From Streptomyces sp. CB02414 (GTDB lineage: Bacteria > Actinomycetota > Actinomycetes > Streptomycetales > Streptomycetaceae), in contig NZ_LIPF01000010.1 in assembly GCF_001905385.1 (NCBI RefSeq), forward strand, positions 124,001 to 188,000: a stretch of 64,000 bases of DNA, given 5' to 3'. The notes under the pieces are model-generated. The model saw nothing but the letters and a program-made list of their open reading frames with translations, had not been told where the DNA came from and searched no databases. A program made the position numbers and the translations under genes. Positions 8,238-16,472 of this stretch are shown here, piece after piece (position 1 is the first letter of the stretch; the number at the start of each line of letters is the position of its first letter).

Positions 8238-9922
8238 GGCCGTACGTCCTCCGTTCTCGTGCCCGGTTCCCGGTCCGGACGCGCTGCCTGGCGTCGCACC
8301 GTTGCGGCGAGCGTACGGTGTCCGGACTGCTCGGCGAGCACGACCCTCTCCTGGGGCAGCGCGCGTCCCCACCATTCGCCGGACGCGGCGTCGACGGTGG
8401 CCCGCAGGTCGGTGAGGGCGGCGGCCAGGCCCCGGCGGGCGGCCTCCAGGGCGCCGGGGGCGGGGTCGGGCTCCGCCAGGAGGCGGGCAGCGTGCTCGCG
8501 GGCGCGGTCGGCGGCGGTCACCGCCTGTCCGACCCGGCTGCCGGCGCGCCGGTTGGTGACGGCGACGGCGGCCAGGAAGCCGACCAGGGCGCCGACGAGG
8601 GTGTCCACCACGCGTTCGGTGATCAGCTCGCCGGGCTGCTGGTACCGGGCGAACTCGGTGATGAGCAGCGCCATCGGGGTCACGCAGACGCTGCCGAGCC
8701 AGTAGTTGCGGGTGATCAGCGCCTCGGCCCCGAAGTTGAGGGCGAGGCAGAACAGGACCAGCAGAGCCTGCCCGAGGTGGGCCAGCGGGGCGATGGCGGC
8801 GAACACCAGCACCCCGGCGATGTTGCCGACGACGCGCTGGACGGCCCGGCTCCAGGTCAGGGTCATGTTGGCCTGGTAGAGGGCGGCGGCGGTGACGAGG
8901 GCCCAGTACGGGCGGCCGATGCCGAGCGCGAGGGAGGCGTAGCCGGCGAGGGCGCAGCCGAGGGCGGTGCGCAGGGCGATCGGGCCCAGGGGGCCGAGCC
9001 GCCGCCAAAGGGGGGCGGGGGGCGCGGCGAGCTCGGTGTCGACGCCGAGGAGTTCGTCGGCGGCGCCCTCGGTGGCGCCGGTGCGGGGGATGCGGCCGGT
9101 GCCGCGCAGGGCGCGGGCCCAGTCGCGCAGGCGCTCCGGGTCAGTGTCGGCGGGCGCGGCGAGCGCCACCTCCGCGCGGACGACGAGGCGTTCCAGGGCG
9201 TGCCGGGTGGTGGCGCGGGTGCCGGTCTCCGGAAGGGCCAGCAGTGTCTGCCAGGCGGACTGGACGGCGGCGTACCCGGCGGCGCGCGCCGCGGTGTGGC
9301 CGTCGCCGGTACCCCGGGTGCCGGCGTACGCGGCGGCGGCGTTCAGCGCCTGGGCGGTGGCCCGGCGTTCGGGGCCGTGCGGGCGGACGAGGGCGGGTGC
9401 CATGCCGACGATCCAGGCCCAGGCGCCCGCGGCGGCGCCCAGGGCCAGGTGACCGGGAATCTGCCCGAAGGTCTGCGGGACGAAGAGGGCGGCGGAGCTG
9501 ATGAAGGTCAGGACCACGTTGCCCGGCGGGCCGACGCGGGTGGCGTCGCACAGGGCCTTCTGGACCGCGGCCAGCAGGGCGCCGACCGTGACCAGGACGA
9601 CCGCGTCGCGGGTGAGCGAGGCGGTGACCAGGGCGACGGCGACACCACCGAGCATGCCGAGGACGACCCAGGCCAGCACGCGGGCCCGGGCGGCGTAGGG
9701 GCGGTTGTGGGCGTAGAGGGCGCACAGGGACCCGGCCATGGTGTACATCGCCAGGTCGAGCCGGCCGAGCGCCAGCAGGATCAGGTTGGGCGGGGCGACG
9801 GCGGCGACCGAACTCAGTGCGGGCTTGAACCAGATCTCGGAGGGGCGGCGCAGGCGCAGCACGCCGGTCAGGGACAGACGGCGGCCGAGTGAGATGCCGG
9901 TGGTGGGGGTCGCGCTGCTCAT
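8234..9922 (-). CDS. FUSC family membrane protein (putative aromatic acid exporter)
   Basis: A 562-residue integral membrane protein with two blocks of about five or six hydrophobic helices (about 35-180 and 330-470) separated by a soluble segment, and a soluble C-terminal tail. This is the layout of FUSC/aromatic acid exporter (ArAE) proteins. The RPYWALVTAAALYQANMTLTWSRAVQRVVGN block near 345 is the conserved FUSC region. The family exports weak aromatic acids and similar compounds. No clear ribosome site precedes the ATG at 9922; the gap holds an inverted repeat. Co-transcribed with the MarR gene, it looks like a drug- or acid-inducible efflux unit. Confidence 0.82.
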   Translation of the reverse strand: MSSATPTTGISLGRRLSLTGVLRLRRPSEIWFKPALSSVAAVAPPNLILLALGRLDLAMYTMAGSLCALYAHNRPYAARARVLAWVVLGMLGGVAVALVTASLTRDAVVLVTVGALLAAVQKALCDATRVGPPGNVVLTFISSAALFVPQTFGQIPGHLALGAAAGAWAWIVGMAPALVRPHGPERRATAQALNAAAAYAGTRGTGDGHTAARAAGYAAVQSAWQTLLALPETGTRATTRHALERLVVRAEVALAAPADTDPERLRDWARALRGTGRIPRTGATEGAADELLGVDTELAAPPAPLWRRLGPLGPIALRTALGCALAGYASLALGIGRPYWALVTAAALYQANMTLTWSRAVQRVVGNIAGVLVFAAIAPLAHLGQALLVLFCLALNFGAEALITRNYWLGSVCVTPMALLITEFARYQQPGELITERVVDTLVGALVGFLAAVAVTNRRAGSRVGQAVTAADRAREHAARLLAEPDPAPGALEAARRGLAAALTDLRATVDAASGEWWGRALPQERVVLAEQSGHRTLAATVRRQAARPDREPGTRTEDVRP

Positions 9923-9931
9923 GCGAAAAGC

Positions 9932-9954
9932 TTAACAGGTGTTTTATCTGTAAA
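9932..9954. promoter_or_regulatory. candidate MarR operator
   Basis: TTAACAG (9932-9938) and CTGTAAA (9948-9954) form an inverted repeat with one mismatch and a 9-nt spacer, ending 10 nt before the FUSC start. Size and position fit a MarR dimer repressing the FUSC-marR operon. The patch is AT-rich against its surroundings. Confidence 0.55.
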
Positions 9955-10084
9955 GGACATGTGCCGTGCTCCCCCTGGTACCCCCCGTGTACTCCCTTGC
10001 GCTCGCGTGCGCGCCGCACGGCCCGGGCATTCCTTGACCGACCGGCGGGCATCGGCCGTCGAACCGCGAGCGGGGGAGGCACGT

Positions 10085-10648
10085 GTGCACGGACCGACGT
10101 CGTCCGGGTGGCTGCTGGTCGCGCTGTGCGCGGCGACCGGCGCGTACTGCCTGCTGCGGATGCGCAGCGGCGTGGAGGAGCAGCGCCGCGCCGCGGGCGG
10201 CGAGGCGCTCATGGGATTCGGCATGGCCGCCATGGCCGTGCCCGCGGCGGTGTTCACCCCGCCGGCCTGGGCCTGGCCCGCCTACGCGGTGCTGTTCGGC
10301 GCCGCCGGGCTGCGCGCCCTGTGGTCGGCCCGGTCGGAACGTCATCACCTGCACCACCTCGTCGGGGACGCGGCCATGGTGTACATGGCGCTGGTGATGG
10401 CCGGCACGTCCGCCCACGGTCACGCGCACGGCTCGTCCGGGATTCCCCTGCTCACCGGACTGCTGCTCCTCTACTTCACCGGGTACGTACTGCTGACCGG
10501 CGTGCGTCTGCTGCCGGTGGCCGCCGTGGCGAGGGGCGGCACGGCCGGGGGCGGCGCGGCGGACGGCTGGGGCGACCGGCCGGAGCTGGCGCGGGCGTGC
10601 CGGCTCTCCATGGGCATCGCAATGCTGGCCATGCTGCTGACCATGTGA
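10085..10648 (+). CDS. DUF5134 membrane protein
   Basis: A 187-residue membrane protein with about five hydrophobic helices and a His-rich loop, ERHHLHHLVGDAAMVYMAL, plus SAHGHAHGSSG. This matches the actinobacterial DUF5134 family of unknown function, where the histidines could bind metal. The start is the GTG at 10085, 5 nt after GGGGGAGG (10072-10079). The next gene is an M56-type membrane protease. I recall such pairs in actinobacteria, but a shared function is not established. Confidence 0.75.
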   Translation: MHGPTSSGWLLVALCAATGAYCLLRMRSGVEEQRRAAGGEALMGFGMAAMAVPAAVFTPPAWAWPAYAVLFGAAGLRALWSARSERHHLHHLVGDAAMVYMALVMAGTSAHGHAHGSSGIPLLTGLLLLYFTGYVLLTGVRLLPVAAVARGGTAGGGAADGWGDRPELARACRLSMGIAMLAMLLTM

Positions 10649-10779
10649 CAGCCGTCCATCAAGGATGGCCCGCGACGACGCACGGCGTTACCCGGCACAC
10701 CCCGTGCGCAACCGTTGCCTGCGTCACTTTGTGCGGCGGGCCGCACTCCTGGGCGGTGCGGCGCTCTTAGGCTGCCTTC

Positions 10780-11715
10780 ATGATTCTCCCCGCGGCGCTG
10801 CTGCTGCTCGGCGCTCTGACCGCCGTCCTCGCTCCGAGGCTGCTCGCCCGCGCCGACTGGCCGGACCGTGAACCGGTGGTCGCCCTGTGGGTGTGGCAGT
10901 GCGTCGTGGCGGCCGTGCTCGTGTGCTGCGCCCTGTCGATGACGTTCAGCGCGGCGGCGGCGTGGCACGCGGTGGGCGGCCACGTCTTCGCGACGGCGCC
11001 GCGCCAGGTGGTGGAGGCGTACGCGCTCGGCACGTCCGGGCTCTGGGCGGACACGACCGCCGTCGCGCTGGCCTGCGGCGGGTTGTGGAGCGCCGCGATG
11101 CTGGCCCGCGAGATCGCGCGCGCCCGTACCCGGCGTCGGCGGCGCCGCGCCGAACTGCTGCACCGCGCTCCGCTGTTGCCGGGCGAGGCGCCCCGCTCGG
11201 ACCGGCTCGTCGTCCTGGAGGGCGATCGGCCGGACGCCTGGTGGCTGCCCGGCACTCCCCCGCAGCTGGTCGTCACCACCGCCGCGCTGCGCCGCCTCAA
11301 GGGCCGCCAGCTGGACGCGGTGCTCGCCCACGAGAAGGGGCACGCGCAGGCGCGGCACGACTGGCTGCTGCACTGCTCGGCCGCCCTGGCGGACGGCTTT
11401 CCGCAGGTTCCGGTGTTCGCGGCGTTCCGCGACGAGATGCACCGCCTGGTGGAACTCGCCGCCGACGACGTGGCCTCCCGCCGCTTCGGCCGGCTGACGA
11501 CCGCCTTGGCACTGGTCGAACTCAACGAGGACCGGGGCGTGTTCGGCCCCTGCCCGACGACCCACGCCCACGTCCCGCAGCGCGTACACCGGCTGCTCAC
11601 GCCGCCGAACCGCCTGTCGGCCGCCCGCCGGCTGCGGCTGACGGCGGCGGCCGCGCTGGTGCCGGTGGTGCCGGTGCTGGTGGCGTTCGTACCGGGCTTG
11701 CGGGCGCTGGGATAG
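10780..11715 (+). CDS. M56 family membrane metalloprotease (BlaR1/HtpX-like)
   Basis: A 311-residue membrane protein with helices near 1-22, 33-55, 85-108 and 285-306. The zinc motif HEKGH is at 184-188, and Glu225 in HRLVELAADDVA is the probable third ligand. M56 proteases such as BlaR1 pass a signal across the membrane by cleaving a repressor. This copy has no penicillin-binding sensor domain, and no BlaI-like repressor is adjacent, so its target is unknown. A TAGGCT box (10768-10773) ends 6 nt before the ATG, suggesting leaderless expression. Confidence 0.85.
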   Translation: MILPAALLLLGALTAVLAPRLLARADWPDREPVVALWVWQCVVAAVLVCCALSMTFSAAAAWHAVGGHVFATAPRQVVEAYALGTSGLWADTTAVALACGGLWSAAMLAREIARARTRRRRRRAELLHRAPLLPGEAPRSDRLVVLEGDRPDAWWLPGTPPQLVVTTAALRRLKGRQLDAVLAHEKGHAQARHDWLLHCSAALADGFPQVPVFAAFRDEMHRLVELAADDVASRRFGRLTTALALVELNEDRGVFGPCPTTHAHVPQRVHRLLTPPNRLSAARRLRLTAAAALVPVVPVLVAFVPGLRALG

Positions 11716-11802
11716 CCCCACGAGCGGCACTCCAGCCCTCCCGCATCGCGGAAACCGCCCCGGGATTGGCCCCGGACCGCCCGGGTCGGCGAGTATCGCA
11801 GC

Positions 11803-12474
11803 ATGCAGACGCCCTCCGTCGACTCCCCGCCCAGTCCCCCGCAGCCGCGCACCGCCCTCCGCGTCACCTGGGTGCTGACCGTGTGCTCGGCGCTCCTGCT
11901 CGCCCTGGTGGCCCTCGAATGGAGCCCGCTGGTCGGCGTGGACGACGACATCGCGGACACGACGCACCGCTGGGCGGTCGACGAACCGGGCATCACGCAC
12001 GCCATGCGGATCCTCACCGACTGGGTGTGGGACACGTGGACGATGCGACTGCTGTGCGCGGCGGTGGTGTTGTGGCTCTGGTTCCGGCGCCGGGACCGGT
12101 GGACGGCCGTGTGGCTGGGGACGACGTGCCTGCTCGGAAGCCTGCTGCAGCAGGCGCTGAAGGCGGCCGTGGACCGGGCCCGCCCCGTCTGGCCCGACCC
12201 CGTGGACTCCGCGCACTACGCGGCCTTCCCCTCGGGCCACGCCATGACCGCCACGTTCGTGTGCGGCCTGCTCGTATGGCTGCTCCTCCACTACGACACC
12301 ACCCGCGGCGTACGCCTGACCGCCCTGGCCGTGGCGGTGGTCTCCGTCGTCGGCGTCGGCGTGACCCGGGTGTGGCTCGGCGTCCACTGGGCCACGGACG
12401 TCGTAGGGGGCTGGCTCCTGGGCACCCTGGTGGTGGCCGTCGCGGCACTCGTCCACGAGCGCCGTCACCCTTGA
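11803..12474 (+). CDS. PAP2 family phosphatase
   Basis: A 223-residue integral membrane phosphatase. The three catalytic motifs are intact: KAAVDRARP (120-128), PSGH (143-146) and RVWLGVHWATD (189-199). Five or six membrane helices place the active site near the outer face. Family members dephosphorylate lipid phosphates such as phosphatidic acid or undecaprenyl pyrophosphate; which one applies here is open. It stands alone between the M56 and HAD genes on the same strand. Confidence 0.88.
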   Translation: MQTPSVDSPPSPPQPRTALRVTWVLTVCSALLLALVALEWSPLVGVDDDIADTTHRWAVDEPGITHAMRILTDWVWDTWTMRLLCAAVVLWLWFRRRDRWTAVWLGTTCLLGSLLQQALKAAVDRARPVWPDPVDSAHYAAFPSGHAMTATFVCGLLVWLLLHYDTTRGVRLTALAVAVVSVVGVGVTRVWLGVHWATDVVGGWLLGTLVVAVAALVHERRHP

Positions 12475-12531
12475 GAACGCCGGCGCCCGGCCACCGTCGC
12501 GTCGGCCGCCGTCGGCTCGTAGCATCCGCCC

Positions 12532-13221
12532 ATGACTGCCGTGCTGTTCGACTTCTCCGGGACCCTCTTCCGCATCGAACCCACCGACGCCTGGCTGAGC
12601 GGGGCGCTCGCGGGCACCGGGACGACGCTCACCGGACCGGAGCTCGCCGCGACGGCCCGCGCGCTGGAGGAGGCGGGTGCGCTGCCCGGCGGAGTCCCGC
12701 CGGCGCGGGTGCCGGAGGAACTCGCCGGGACATGGGAGGTCCGGGACGAGAGTGCCCGGCTGCACCGGGCCGCGTACACCGGACTGTCCCGGCAGGTGAG
12801 GCTGCCGGACCCGGAACTGCACGACGTGCTGTACGACCGGCACATGACGCCGGACGCCTGGACTCCCTACCCCGAAGCCGCCGAGGTGCTGGGCGCGCTG
12901 CGCGAGCGGGGAATCGCCGTCGGGGTGGTCAGCAACATCGGCTGGGACCTGCGCCCGGTCTTCCGTGCGCACGGCCTGGACCGGTACGTCGGCGCGTACG
13001 TCCTGTCGTACGAGCACGGCGTCCAGAAGCCCGACCCGCGGCTCTTCGCCACCGCCTGCGCGGCGCTGGGCGCCGAGCCGGGCCGGACGCTGATGGTCGG
13101 AGACGACCGGCGGGCGGACGGCGGCGCGGCGGCCCTCGGCTGCGCCGTGCACTTCGTGGACCACCTGCCGGTGGCCGAGCGCACGGCGGGACTGCGGCCG
13201 GTGCTGGGCCTGGTGCGCTGA
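12532..13221 (+). CDS. HAD-superfamily protein with a DxS motif I
   Basis: A 229-residue HAD-fold protein. Motif I is DFSGT (Asp7 nucleophile, Ser9), motif II is VSNIGW, and the lysine and acidic motifs are HGVQKPDPRLFATA and MVGDDRRADG. The second Asp of the usual phosphatase DxD motif is Ser, so phosphatase activity is doubtful; dehalogenase- or lyase-like members vary at this position. A TAGCAT box (12520-12525) lies 6 nt before the ATG, again suggesting a leaderless message. Confidence 0.82.
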   Translation: MTAVLFDFSGTLFRIEPTDAWLSGALAGTGTTLTGPELAATARALEEAGALPGGVPPARVPEELAGTWEVRDESARLHRAAYTGLSRQVRLPDPELHDVLYDRHMTPDAWTPYPEAAEVLGALRERGIAVGVVSNIGWDLRPVFRAHGLDRYVGAYVLSYEHGVQKPDPRLFATACAALGAEPGRTLMVGDDRRADGGAAALGCAVHFVDHLPVAERTAGLRPVLGLVR

Positions 13222-13359
13222 CCGCCGCCGACGCACCCGACCACCCCGTAGCCCGAGGCAACCAAGGAAGGTATCCGTCCGCCTCGGACGATCCCCCGTG
13301 TCGCCCGAGGCAGACGGTTGCCGGAGCGGGCCCCTCAGGGCCCGTCCGCCTGCGCCGAG

Positions 13360-13384
13360 TATAGTTGGCTGCCAGCCAGTCAAC
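13360..13384. promoter_or_regulatory. -10 box overlapped by an inverted repeat before the TetR gene
   Basis: TATAGT (13360-13365) is a likely -10 box. It runs into the imperfect palindrome GTTGGCTGCCAGCCAGTCAAC (13364-13384 without its last base read as 20 nt plus C), in which TTGGCTG faces CAGCCAG. Overlap of promoter and palindrome 14 bp before the start codon is typical of TetR autorepression. No clear -35 box is visible. Confidence 0.45.
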
Positions 13385-13397
13385 GCAGGAGTACAGG

Positions 13398-14081
13398 ATG
13401 TCCCCGCGCAGCGCCTCGGTCAATGAAGAGTTGCGGAGGCGTTCGAAGGAGCGGCTTCTGCAGGCCGCGGTGGAGCTGGTGGGTGAGCACGGGTACGAGG
13501 CGACCACACTGGGCGCCATCGCCGACCGGGCCGGTTCGGCGCGCGGTCTGGTCTCGTACTACTTCCCCGGCAAGCGGCAGCTCGTGCAGTCCGCCGTGCA
13601 CCGGCTGATGCACCGCACGCTGGAGGAGGCCCTGGAGCGCGAGCCGCGCACCGACGAGGGGCCGGAGCGGATGGCGCGGGCCATCGACGCGGTCCTGGGG
13701 CTCGCCCGGGACCGGCCGGTGCTCATGCGCCAGCACATGGCGGGCCTGCTCCAGGCCGAGGTGGGTTTCGTGCCGTGCCCGGAGCAGCTGCGCCTGGCCG
13801 AGCTGTTGCGGGACACCGTCGCCCGGCACGGCTCGCGGGACGTCGACCGGGACTACCCGATGCTGCGCGCGCTGCTGATGGGAGCCGTGTTCGCCGCCCT
13901 GCTGCCGGGGGCGGCGATGCCCGTGCCGGTGCTGCGCGCCGAGTTGTTCAAGCGCTACCGGCTGGAATGGGGACTGGGTGTCCCGCCGGACGCCGAGGCG
14001 CCCGGCGGGACAACGTGCGACACGGACCTGTCGCGGTTCTTCGCGACCGGTGGGCCCGGCCGGCCGGCTCAGTCGAAGTAG
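13398..14081 (+). CDS. TetR family transcriptional regulator
   Basis: A 227-residue regulator with an N-terminal TetR HTH, ATTLGAIADRAGSARGLVSY followed by YFPGKRQLV, and a long ligand-binding C-terminal domain. The start is the ATG at 13398 behind AGGAG (13387-13391). The target is unknown. It probably represses itself through the palindrome just upstream. Its 3' end overlaps the stop of the convergent LVIVD gene by 13 bp. Confidence 0.88.
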   Translation: MSPRSASVNEELRRRSKERLLQAAVELVGEHGYEATTLGAIADRAGSARGLVSYYFPGKRQLVQSAVHRLMHRTLEEALEREPRTDEGPERMARAIDAVLGLARDRPVLMRQHMAGLLQAEVGFVPCPEQLRLAELLRDTVARHGSRDVDRDYPMLRALLMGAVFAALLPGAAMPVPVLRAELFKRYRLEWGLGVPPDAEAPGGTTCDTDLSRFFATGGPGRPAQSK

Positions 14082-15571
14082 TCCGGCTGCGTCTGCGTGT
14101 TGAGCTCACGCAGGTGGACCCGCTTGGCCGGGTCGGTGCGCCGGTCGCTGAGCTTGAGGACGTCGAAGCCCTTGGCGATGTCGTTCGAGTAGATGTAGCC
14201 GTTGTAGTAGTACGCCGACCACGAGCCGCCGGTGGAGATGGTCTCCGTGCTCAGCGGGCCGCGCTCGAAGTAGGCGATCTCCTTCGGGCGCTCGGAGTCG
14301 GTGAACTCCCAGACGGAGACGCCGCCCTGGTACCAGGCCTGGACCATGATGTCGCGGCCCTTGACCGGGATCAGCGAGCCGTTGTGGGCGACGCAGTTCT
14401 CCGTGTCCGCCTGGTGGCGGGGGATCTTGAAGTAGCTGCGGAAGACCAGCTCGCGGTGGTCTCCCCGGCCGACGATGTCGTAGATGCCGTCGGCGCCGCG
14501 GTTCGGGCCGGTCTCCGCGTTGCAGGTGGCGGCGCCGCCGCCGCCCAGCTCGTCGGTGAAGACGACCTTGTTCGCCTTCTGGTTGAAGGTCGCCGAGTGC
14601 CAGAACGCGAAGTTGACGTTGTCCTGGACGCGGTCGATGACCTTCGGACGCTCGGGGTCCTTGATGGAGAACAGGATGCCGTCGCCCATGCAGGCGCCCG
14701 CCGCGAGGTCCTTCGAGGGCAGGACGGTGATGTCGTGGCAGCCGGTGGTCTTGGAGACGCCCGGGTTCACCGGCCCGCCCGGGTTGCCGCCGCCGTCGGG
14801 GCCCTCACCCGGGAACAGCACCGGGAAGTCCACGACGGCCGCCCGCTCGGGCGCCTTGCGCGGCACCTTGATGACGGAGATGCCGTCGTGCGGAGGCTGG
14901 CAGTCCGGGTACGCGGCGTTCGGCGAGTACGAGGAGACGTAGACGTAGACGTTCCTGCGCTCGGGCACCAGCGTGTGGGTGTGGGAACCGCAGGCAGTCT
15001 CGACTGCCGCCACGTACTTCGGGTTCCGCTTGTCGCTGATGTCGAAGACCTTCATGCCCTCCCAGGAAGACTTCTCGGTCGCCGGCTGCGTGGTGCTGTT
15101 GCAACTGCTGTCGCTGCGCGAGGAGTCGGTCGACAGGAACAGCAGGTCGCCGGAGACGGAGATGTCGTTCTGCGAACCGGGACACAGCACCTGGGCGACG
15201 GTCCGCGGCTTCTTCGGGTTCTTGATGTCGAAGATGCGGAAGCCGTCGTAGTTGCCGGCGAAGGCGTACCGGCCCTGGAAGGCCAGGTCCGAATTGGTGC
15301 CGGGCAGCGCGTCCTTGGGGATGTTGGCCAGGTGCTCGATGTTGTCCGAGTGGACTATCTCGTCCACGCCGGGTATCTCGCCGCCCTCGATGGCGTCGCG
15401 CGCTTCGGCGCGCGCGCTCTTGGAGACCTCCTTCGAAGTCGCCGGGCCGTCCCCGGGGTCGGGGGTCGCCACGGCCGGGCCGGCCGTGAGCAGCGCGGAC
15501 AGGAGACCGGCGGCGGCCACCGCGACTCCCAGGCGTCTGCGCCGCGTTCGCGGGTCGTTCAACAGGATCAC
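14069..15571 (-). CDS. secreted LVIVD-repeat protein
   Basis: A 500-residue exported protein. After an Arg-rich N-terminus and a hydrophobic core with a likely cleavage site near AVA-TPDP, it carries repeats of the LVIVD type: FRIFDIKNPKKPRTVA, MKVFDISDKRNPKYVA, ISVIKVPRKAPERAA and VSVWEFTDSERPKEIA. These repeats usually build a beta-propeller on the cell surface. Several Cys suggest disulfides. The start is the GTG at 15571 behind GGAGG (15577-15581). It is divergent from the DUF305 lipoprotein gene, which suggests a shared extracellular job. No enzymatic activity can be assigned. Confidence 0.8.
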   Translation of the reverse strand: MILLNDPRTRRRRLGVAVAAAGLLSALLTAGPAVATPDPGDGPATSKEVSKSARAEARDAIEGGEIPGVDEIVHSDNIEHLANIPKDALPGTNSDLAFQGRYAFAGNYDGFRIFDIKNPKKPRTVAQVLCPGSQNDISVSGDLLFLSTDSSRSDSSCNSTTQPATEKSSWEGMKVFDISDKRNPKYVAAVETACGSHTHTLVPERRNVYVYVSSYSPNAAYPDCQPPHDGISVIKVPRKAPERAAVVDFPVLFPGEGPDGGGNPGGPVNPGVSKTTGCHDITVLPSKDLAAGACMGDGILFSIKDPERPKVIDRVQDNVNFAFWHSATFNQKANKVVFTDELGGGGAATCNAETGPNRGADGIYDIVGRGDHRELVFRSYFKIPRHQADTENCVAHNGSLIPVKGRDIMVQAWYQGGVSVWEFTDSERPKEIAYFERGPLSTETISTGGSWSAYYYNGYIYSNDIAKGFDVLKLSDRRTDPAKRVHLRELNTQTQPDYFD

Positions 15572-15587
15572 TGTTTCCTCCCTACGT

Positions 15588-15604
15588 CCGTTCCGACGGA
15601 ACGG
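15588..15604. promoter_or_regulatory. 17-bp inverted repeat upstream of the LVIVD gene
   Basis: CCGTTCCG and CGGAACGG flank one central base, forming a perfect inverted repeat 17-33 nt before the GTG start. It could be an operator or a leader hairpin. Its regulator is not evident; the nearby TetR gene (13398-14081) is a possibility. Confidence 0.4.
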
Positions 15605-15794
15605 TTCACGCACCACCGCAGTATCGTCTTCGCCATGCTCATACCAACAGGGGGCAACAGGGTCGTGATGAAGTTTTTTGATCAGTGACACGCGGAAGCG
15701 TGCTAAGACGGTCATCGCACTCACGAGGTGCTCCGCCGCACGAGGCGCTCCACGCCCCTGCCCCGGGGGCACGAACCAGCCACAGGAGGTCGTT

Positions 15795-16451
15795 GTGTCC
15801 TTCCGCCCCGCGTCGACCCGCGCGTCCCTCGTCACGGCCGCGCTGACCACGCTGGCCGTACTCGGGCTCGGAGCCTGCGAGTCCGGCGCCGACGGCGGGA
15901 AGGCGGACGCGGCCGGGCCCTCGGTGATCGCTCCGGGCGAGCCGGGCGGTGACAACCGGACCCTGTCCGCCGAGGAGGCCCAGAAGCAGCGGGCCGACGA
16001 CGACTCCCCCAACTCCGCGGACGTCTCCTACGCGCGGATGATGATCCAGCACCACGCCCAGGCCCTGGAGATGACCGAGCTGGTGCCGGAGCAGGCCGCT
16101 TCCGGCCAGGTCAAGAAGCTCGCCGAACGGATCTCCGCGGCCCAGGGGCCGGAGATCGAGGCGATGAGGGGCTGGCTGACGACCCACGGCGAGAAGGAGA
16201 CGGGCGGCGGGCACGACCACGCCGCGATGCCGGGCATGGCGACCGAGGCCCAGCTGGAGAAGCTGCGCAAGGCCCGGGGCGAGGCCTTCGACCAGCTCTT
16301 CCTGACCCTGATGATCACTCACCACGAGGGGGCGATCAGCATGGCGACCGACGTCAAGTCGCAGGGCAACAACGTGCGGATCGAGGAGATGGCGGACGAC
16401 GTGGTGGCCCAGCAGACGAGCGAGATATCGCGGATGCGCCGGATGCTGTGA
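15795..16451 (+). CDS. DUF305 lipoprotein
   Basis: A 218-residue lipoprotein. The lipobox LGLGAC places the lipidated Cys at residue 28. DUF305 signatures follow: MIQHHAQAL (His86-87), GHDHAAMPGM (139-148) and LMITHHEGAI (His176-177). The paired histidines and methionines are usual for this ferritin-like four-helix family and suggest metal, perhaps copper, binding; that role is inferred. The start is the GTG at 15795 with AGGAGGT just upstream. It is divergent from the LVIVD gene across a 223-bp regulatory gap. Confidence 0.87.
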   Translation: MSFRPASTRASLVTAALTTLAVLGLGACESGADGGKADAAGPSVIAPGEPGGDNRTLSAEEAQKQRADDDSPNSADVSYARMMIQHHAQALEMTELVPEQAASGQVKKLAERISAAQGPEIEAMRGWLTTHGEKETGGGHDHAAMPGMATEAQLEKLRKARGEAFDQLFLTLMITHHEGAISMATDVKSQGNNVRIEEMADDVVAQQTSEISRMRRML

Positions 16452-16472
16452 CGGTCCGCCGGCGGACCGTCA
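16449..16472. terminator. 24-bp perfect palindrome running stop-to-stop
   Basis: TGACGGTCCGCC followed by its exact reverse complement. The first three bases are the TGA of the DUF305 gene, and the last three are the complement of the TGA of the convergent DUF6214 gene. A 10-12 bp stem of very high GC content would form in both transcripts, so it can act as a bidirectional terminator. No T-run follows on either side. Confidence 0.65.

Noticed and set aside
8228..9892. A 554-codon plus-strand frame opposite the FUSC gene
   Set aside because: Gly/Gln/Ala-rich low-complexity translation with no domain. It is the mirror of a clear membrane protein on the other strand.
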